In this document: piece by piece, positions 61,406 to 64,000 of the stretch
How positions within the stretch are numbered: the stretch's first letter is position 1
Layout of the letters: each line of letters opens with the position of its first letter
DNA from: DASSSQ01 sp963839285
GTDB lineage: Bacteria > Actinomycetota > Thermoleophilia > Gaiellales > Gaiellaceae
Direction: 5' to 3'
DNA: 64,000 nt
NCBI GenBank assembly: GCA_963839285.1
Contig: CAWIUN010000020.1
Coordinates: forward strand, 868,001 to 932,000
Notes under the pieces: generated by a model
Told to the model about the DNA's origin: nothing
Databases searched by the model: none
What the model saw: the letters and a program-made list of their open reading frames with translations, nothing else
Made by a program: the position numbers and the translations under genes

Positions 61406-61551
61406 CCTGGCGCACCTGACGCGGCGCTCGCGGTGCGGCGCCGGAGGGGACAGTACGGACGTACGGCCCCGAAAGGCGACGTGCCGCGAGCGGTGGGAGC
61501 ACGTCGCGGAGCCGGGCTCCGCCCGGCGGGAGCGGCGTGCGGTCAGGGGTG
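61406..61551 (-). promoter_or_regulatory. Structured pdhA-pdhB spacer
   Basis: The 146-bp gap holds a 9-bp inverted repeat, GCGACGTGC (61476-61484) and GCACGTCGC (61499-61507), and a shorter GGAGCCGGGCTCC dyad near 61507-61519. On the minus strand these precede the pdhB start by 70-110 bases. It could be a processing site, an operator or an attenuator-like structure between E1 subunit genes. No gene fits here. Confidence 0.4.
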
Positions 61552-62526
61552 TCAGGCATAGACGTTCTTGAGGGCGTCTTCGGGCCTGGGGTCGGTGCCG
61601 TTCTTGGCGAACTCGAGCGAGTCCTCGACGACCTTCTGCACCTCGGCGTCGAGCTCGCCGAACTCCTCGTCGGAGAGGTCGAGCCTCGCCCGGAGCAGCT
61701 CGATCGGATCGTGGTCGGCCGCGTCTGCGAGGTCCTCCTTCGAGCGGTAGACCTGCGGGTCGCCGATGTAGTGGCCGTGCATCCGCTTGCACTCGACGTC
61801 GAGGAAGACGGGCCCCTTGCCCGAGCGCACGTGCTCGAGCGCGGCCTGCGTCTCCAGGTAGACCTCCTCGACGTCCTGGCCGTTCACCTTGATCGCCTTC
61901 ATCTCGAAGGCCCTGGCCCGCTTGGACATGTCGTCCCAGACGGGCGAGTGCTGCGAGCCGTGCGTCGACTCGGCCCAGTGGTTGTTCTCGCAGACGAAGA
62001 GGGCGGGGACGTTCCAGAGCTGGGCGAGGTTGAGCGACTCGTGGAAGGTGCCGATGTTGGTCGCGCCGTCGCCGAAGAACGCGACCGCGACGCGCGGCTC
62101 GTTCCGGAGCTTGAAGGCGAGCGCGGAGCCGACGATCGCCGGCAGGCCGCCGCCGATGACCGCGTTCGCGCCGAGGTTCCCGCGCTCGACGTCGTAGAGG
62201 TGCATCGAGCCGCCGTAGCCCGAGCAGACGCCCTCGATCTTCCCGTACAGCTCCGCCATCAGCGCGTTCGGGTGGGTGCCGCGCGCGAGCGTGTGCCCGT
62301 GGGCGCGGTGGGTCGAGGCGAAGACGTCGCCGTCCTCCATCGCCTGGCAGACGCCGACCGCCGTCGCCTCCTGGCCGATCGCGACGTGCAGGAACCCCGG
62401 CAGCTCGCCCGCGCGGAACCGTTCCTCGACGCGCTCCTCGAACCGGCGGATCAGCAGCATCTCGCGGAGGAACCCGCGCAGCTTCTCGTCGGACAGGGCC
62501 CCCTTCTTGCGCTCGACCTTCGCCAT
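61552..62526 (-). CDS. pdhA: 2-oxoacid dehydrogenase E1 component, alpha subunit
   Basis: The 324-residue thiamine-diphosphate-binding alpha subunit. LIRRFEERVEERFRAGELPG, HVAIGQEATAVGVCQAMEDG, STHRAHGHTLARG, GYGGSMHLYDVERGNLGANA, and the ThDP motif FFGDGATNIGTFHESLNLAQ followed by VCENN; then KRMHGHYIGDPQVYRSKEDL with phosphorylation-loop residues. It starts ATG at 62526. It heads the pdhA-pdhB-pdhC unit, 56 bp from the divergent gene at 62583. Intact. Confidence 0.95.
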   Translation of the reverse strand: MAKVERKKGALSDEKLRGFLREMLLIRRFEERVEERFRAGELPGFLHVAIGQEATAVGVCQAMEDGDVFASTHRAHGHTLARGTHPNALMAELYGKIEGVCSGYGGSMHLYDVERGNLGANAVIGGGLPAIVGSALAFKLRNEPRVAVAFFGDGATNIGTFHESLNLAQLWNVPALFVCENNHWAESTHGSQHSPVWDDMSKRARAFEMKAIKVNGQDVEEVYLETQAALEHVRSGKGPVFLDVECKRMHGHYIGDPQVYRSKEDLADAADHDPIELLRARLDLSDEEFGELDAEVQKVVEDSLEFAKNGTDPRPEDALKNVYA

Positions 62527-62582
62527 CGCGCTGGCCAGTCTAACGACGGGCCGCGGTGACCCGGCGGATATGCTCCGCCGCG

Positions 62583-63223
62583 ATGACGCTGGTCGAGCAG
62601 TGGCAGGAGATCGAGTCGGGCCTCGAGCCCGGCTGGGGCGACGCGCGGCTCCGGCTGACGCTGGCCGAGCCCGTCCACGCGTCGCGGGCGGCGGCCCTGC
62701 TCGGGCCGCTGAACGCGCACCGCTCCGGCACCGAGCTGCGCTTCCACACCGTCGGCCGCGGCAGCGGGCCGCGCCCGGACGCGATCCGGCGGGCGCTCGA
62801 GCGGCTCGAGCGCGAGCGGATCGACGGGACGCTCGAGCTCGTCGCGGTCGACGCGGGCCCGCGGTCGCCCGCGCGGCGCGGCCGCTGCTCGCGGAGGAGT
62901 GGGACGCGCTCCGCGCGACCCTGCCGACCGACTGGAGCGACCTCCACCTCGAGCTCGAGCTCGACTCGAGCGACTACGTCGCCCGCGCCTCGCTCGACCT
63001 GACGCCGGTGAACGCGCGCCGCGAGGGCCCGCGCCCGACGCTCGGGTTCCGGGCGGCGCGCCGGCGCGGCTACGGCGGCGCCCCCGAGATGGTGCGCCGC
63101 TGCCTCGAGCGCTGCGACGCCGACGGGATCACCGGCGAGCTGCGGCTGCTGCGGGTGCTCTCGGAGGCGCGCAACGTCTACACCCAGGGCCCGGTCTGGC
63201 ACGTCGGCGGGAGGACGACGTGA
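62583..63223 (+). CDS. Conserved hypothetical protein; frameshifted once
   Basis: A 214-residue soluble protein when repaired. The N-terminal half reads LVEQWQEIESGLEPGWGDAR, LRLTLAEPVHASRAAALLGP and ELRFHTVGRGSGPRPDAIRR; the second half LLAEEWDALRATLPTDWSDL, HLELELDSSDYVARASLDLT and RAARRRGYGGAPEMVRRCLE. The two halves repeat the same pattern (an SDWSDLxLxLxL strand then NARR/NAHR), so it is an internal duplication. The break lies near 62860 and needs net four bases (two CG or CGCG). No family is named with confidence. The stop overlaps the PRC-type gene by 4 bp. Confidence 0.7.
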
Positions 63224-63489
63224 GCGGGCGCCCGGTCTCCTGGCTGCTGATCGAGCCGGGGCTCAGCGTCGTCGGCCGCGACGGCGAGGATCTCGGCGAG
63301 GTCGCCGAGGTGCTGGGCGACCAGCAGAGCGACATCTTCGACGGGCTGACCGTCCGCTCGGGCCGGTTCGGCTCGGCGCGCTACGTGCCGTCCGAGCGGG
63401 TCGGCGCGATCACGACCGAGCGCGTCGAGCTCGACCTGAGCGGCGACGAGCTCGAGTCGCTCGACGCCGACGGTCCCCAGAACCGCTAG
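63220..63489 (+). CDS. Small PRC-barrel-like protein
   Basis: An 89-residue protein starting GTG at 63220, overlapping the previous stop. The pattern GLSVVGRDGEDLGEVAEVLG, SDIFDGLTVRSGRFGSARYV and PSERVGAITTERVELDLSGD is that of a PRC-barrel domain, as in RimM and photosynthetic reaction-centre H subunits. It has no membrane segment. Such small PRC proteins in actinobacteria often accompany envelope or stress genes. The frame is intact. It is followed closely by the amidase gene. Confidence 0.75.
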   Translation: MSGRPVSWLLIEPGLSVVGRDGEDLGEVAEVLGDQQSDIFDGLTVRSGRFGSARYVPSERVGAITTERVELDLSGDELESLDADGPQNR

Positions 63490-63493
63490 CGCG

Positions 63494-64000
63494 GTGGGCG
63501 AGCGGCCGCCGAGCGGGCTCGCCTTCGCCTCGGCGCTCGAGCAGGCGGCGCTCGTCGCGGCCGGCGAGGTGTCCTCCGTCGAGCTGGTCGAGCTCTACCT
63601 CGGCCGGATCGAGACGCACGACCCGCAGCTGAACGCGTTCGTGACCGTCTGCGCCGAGCAGGCGCTGGCGGAGGCGCGCGAGCCCCACCCCGGCCCCTTC
63701 TCCGGCGTGCCGCTGCCGATCAAGGACCTCGACGAGGTCGCCGGCGTCCGGACGACGCTCTCGAGCCGCGCCTTCGCCGGCTGGATCCCTCCGACCGACC
63801 GCGCCAGCGTCGCCCGGCTGCGCCGCGCCGGCTTCGTCGTGATCGGCAAGACGAACACGCCCGAGCTCGGCCTGATCCCGCTGACGAACTCGGAGCTGAA
63901 CGGGATCTGCCGCAACCCCTGGGACACGGCGCGGACGCCGGGCGGCTCGAGCGGCGGCGCGGCCGCGGCGGTCGCGGCGGGGCTCGCGCCGGCCGCCCAG
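63494..64000 (+). CDS. Amidase (amidase-signature family), N-terminal part
   Basis: Begins GTG at 63494, 4 bp after the PRC gene, and runs out of the window after 169 codons. It shows SSVELVELYLGRIETHDPQL, GPFSGVPLPIKDLDEVAGVR with the catalytic Lys at about 77, DRASVARLRRAGFVVIGKTN, and the signature start RTPGGSSGGAAAAVAAG with the cis-Ser near 152. The nucleophile Ser should follow just outside. Candidates are GatA (Glu-tRNA amidotransferase) or a general amidase; the opening PSGLAFASALEQAALVAAGE without the GatA-type DLTxLTxxEL fits the latter better. Confidence 0.88.
   Translation, partial: MGERPPSGLAFASALEQAALVAAGEVSSVELVELYLGRIETHDPQLNAFVTVCAEQALAEAREPHPGPFSGVPLPIKDLDEVAGVRTTLSSRAFAGWIPPTDRASVARLRRAGFVVIGKTNTPELGLIPLTNSELNGICRNPWDTARTPGGSSGGAAAAVAAGLAPAAQ

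Noticed and set aside
1..64000. tRNA, rRNA, CRISPR array, prophage or transposase genes
   Set aside because: I searched by eye for T-loop sequences, regular direct repeats with spacers, integrase/transposase motifs and found none.

Overview
The window is a gene-dense, very G+C-rich stretch (well over 70 % by eye) of actinobacterial chromosome with no sign of phage, plasmid or CRISPR. Gene content and order fit the Actinomycetota, and within them the Thermoleophilia (Gaiellales/Solirubrobacterales type) best: recG, fakB, fakA, asp23 and rpmB in a row; a def-fmt-rsmB-rpe-ribD block; ribE-ribBA-ribH; metK-gpsA-der-plsC-cmk-aroA-tyrA; scpA/scpB/lgt; F420-type luciferase-like enzymes; class II DAHP synthase; TreT-like trehalose synthase. 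The taxon is an inference; no rRNA or tRNA gene is present to test it.

Layout. 1-4268: tail of a sensor kinase, recG, and a kinase/regulator pair. 4393-7950: a plus-strand redox operon (two small anchored proteins, ApbE, a haem-b ferric-reductase-like membrane protein, a [3Fe-4S] ferredoxin, a ferredoxin reductase, a small anchored protein). 7954-11440: fatty-acid kinase genes fakB and fakA with a lone receiver between them, then asp23 and rpmB. 12283-15045: riboflavin genes, with a lumazine synthase carrying a 150-residue acidic extension. 15115-19203: an insert-like block (secreted acid phosphatase, orphan LanC-like protein, EamA transporter, LLM oxidoreductase). 19357-23550: ribD, rpe, rsmB, fmt, def. 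23580-24970: SDR and MaoC hydratase. 25028-29502: priA, a flippase-like membrane protein, iron permease ftr1 and a divergent DtxR-type regulator with a clear operator between them. 29838-37168: metK, gpsA, der, plsC, cmk, aroA, tyrA. 37209-43187: photolyase, TreT-like glycosyltransferase with a C-terminal YHS domain, DAHP synthase, trpS, a pseudouridine synthase. 43288-49643: F420-type oxidoreductase, scpB, scpA, lgt, an S33 peptidase, a PPOX protein. 49704-53751: dnaE and two small genes. 53854-62526: SDR, lpdA, lipoprotein, TrkA-C membrane protein, GNAT, VOC, and pdhC-pdhB-pdhA. 62583-64000: two conserved small genes and the start of an amidase.

One observation governs the reading of the whole window. 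About half of the genes, including essential ones such as dnaE, trpS, priA, fmt, aroA and gpsA, are broken by frameshifts, and nearly every break is repaired by putting one CG dinucleotide back into a GCGC or CGCG tract. I count about 50 such losses in 29 genes. They are almost certainly consensus errors (perhaps provoked by base modification at these tetramers), so I annotate these loci as single genes over their full span and state the restored length.

Other points of interest are a dispersed palindromic intergenic repeat (three copies), 11-bp-period GTGCCG repeats at several intergenic sites, the FakA-receiver-FakB arrangement, the acidic lumazine synthase, the TreT-YHS fusion, and the apparent splitting of a riboflavin operon by a 4-kb block.
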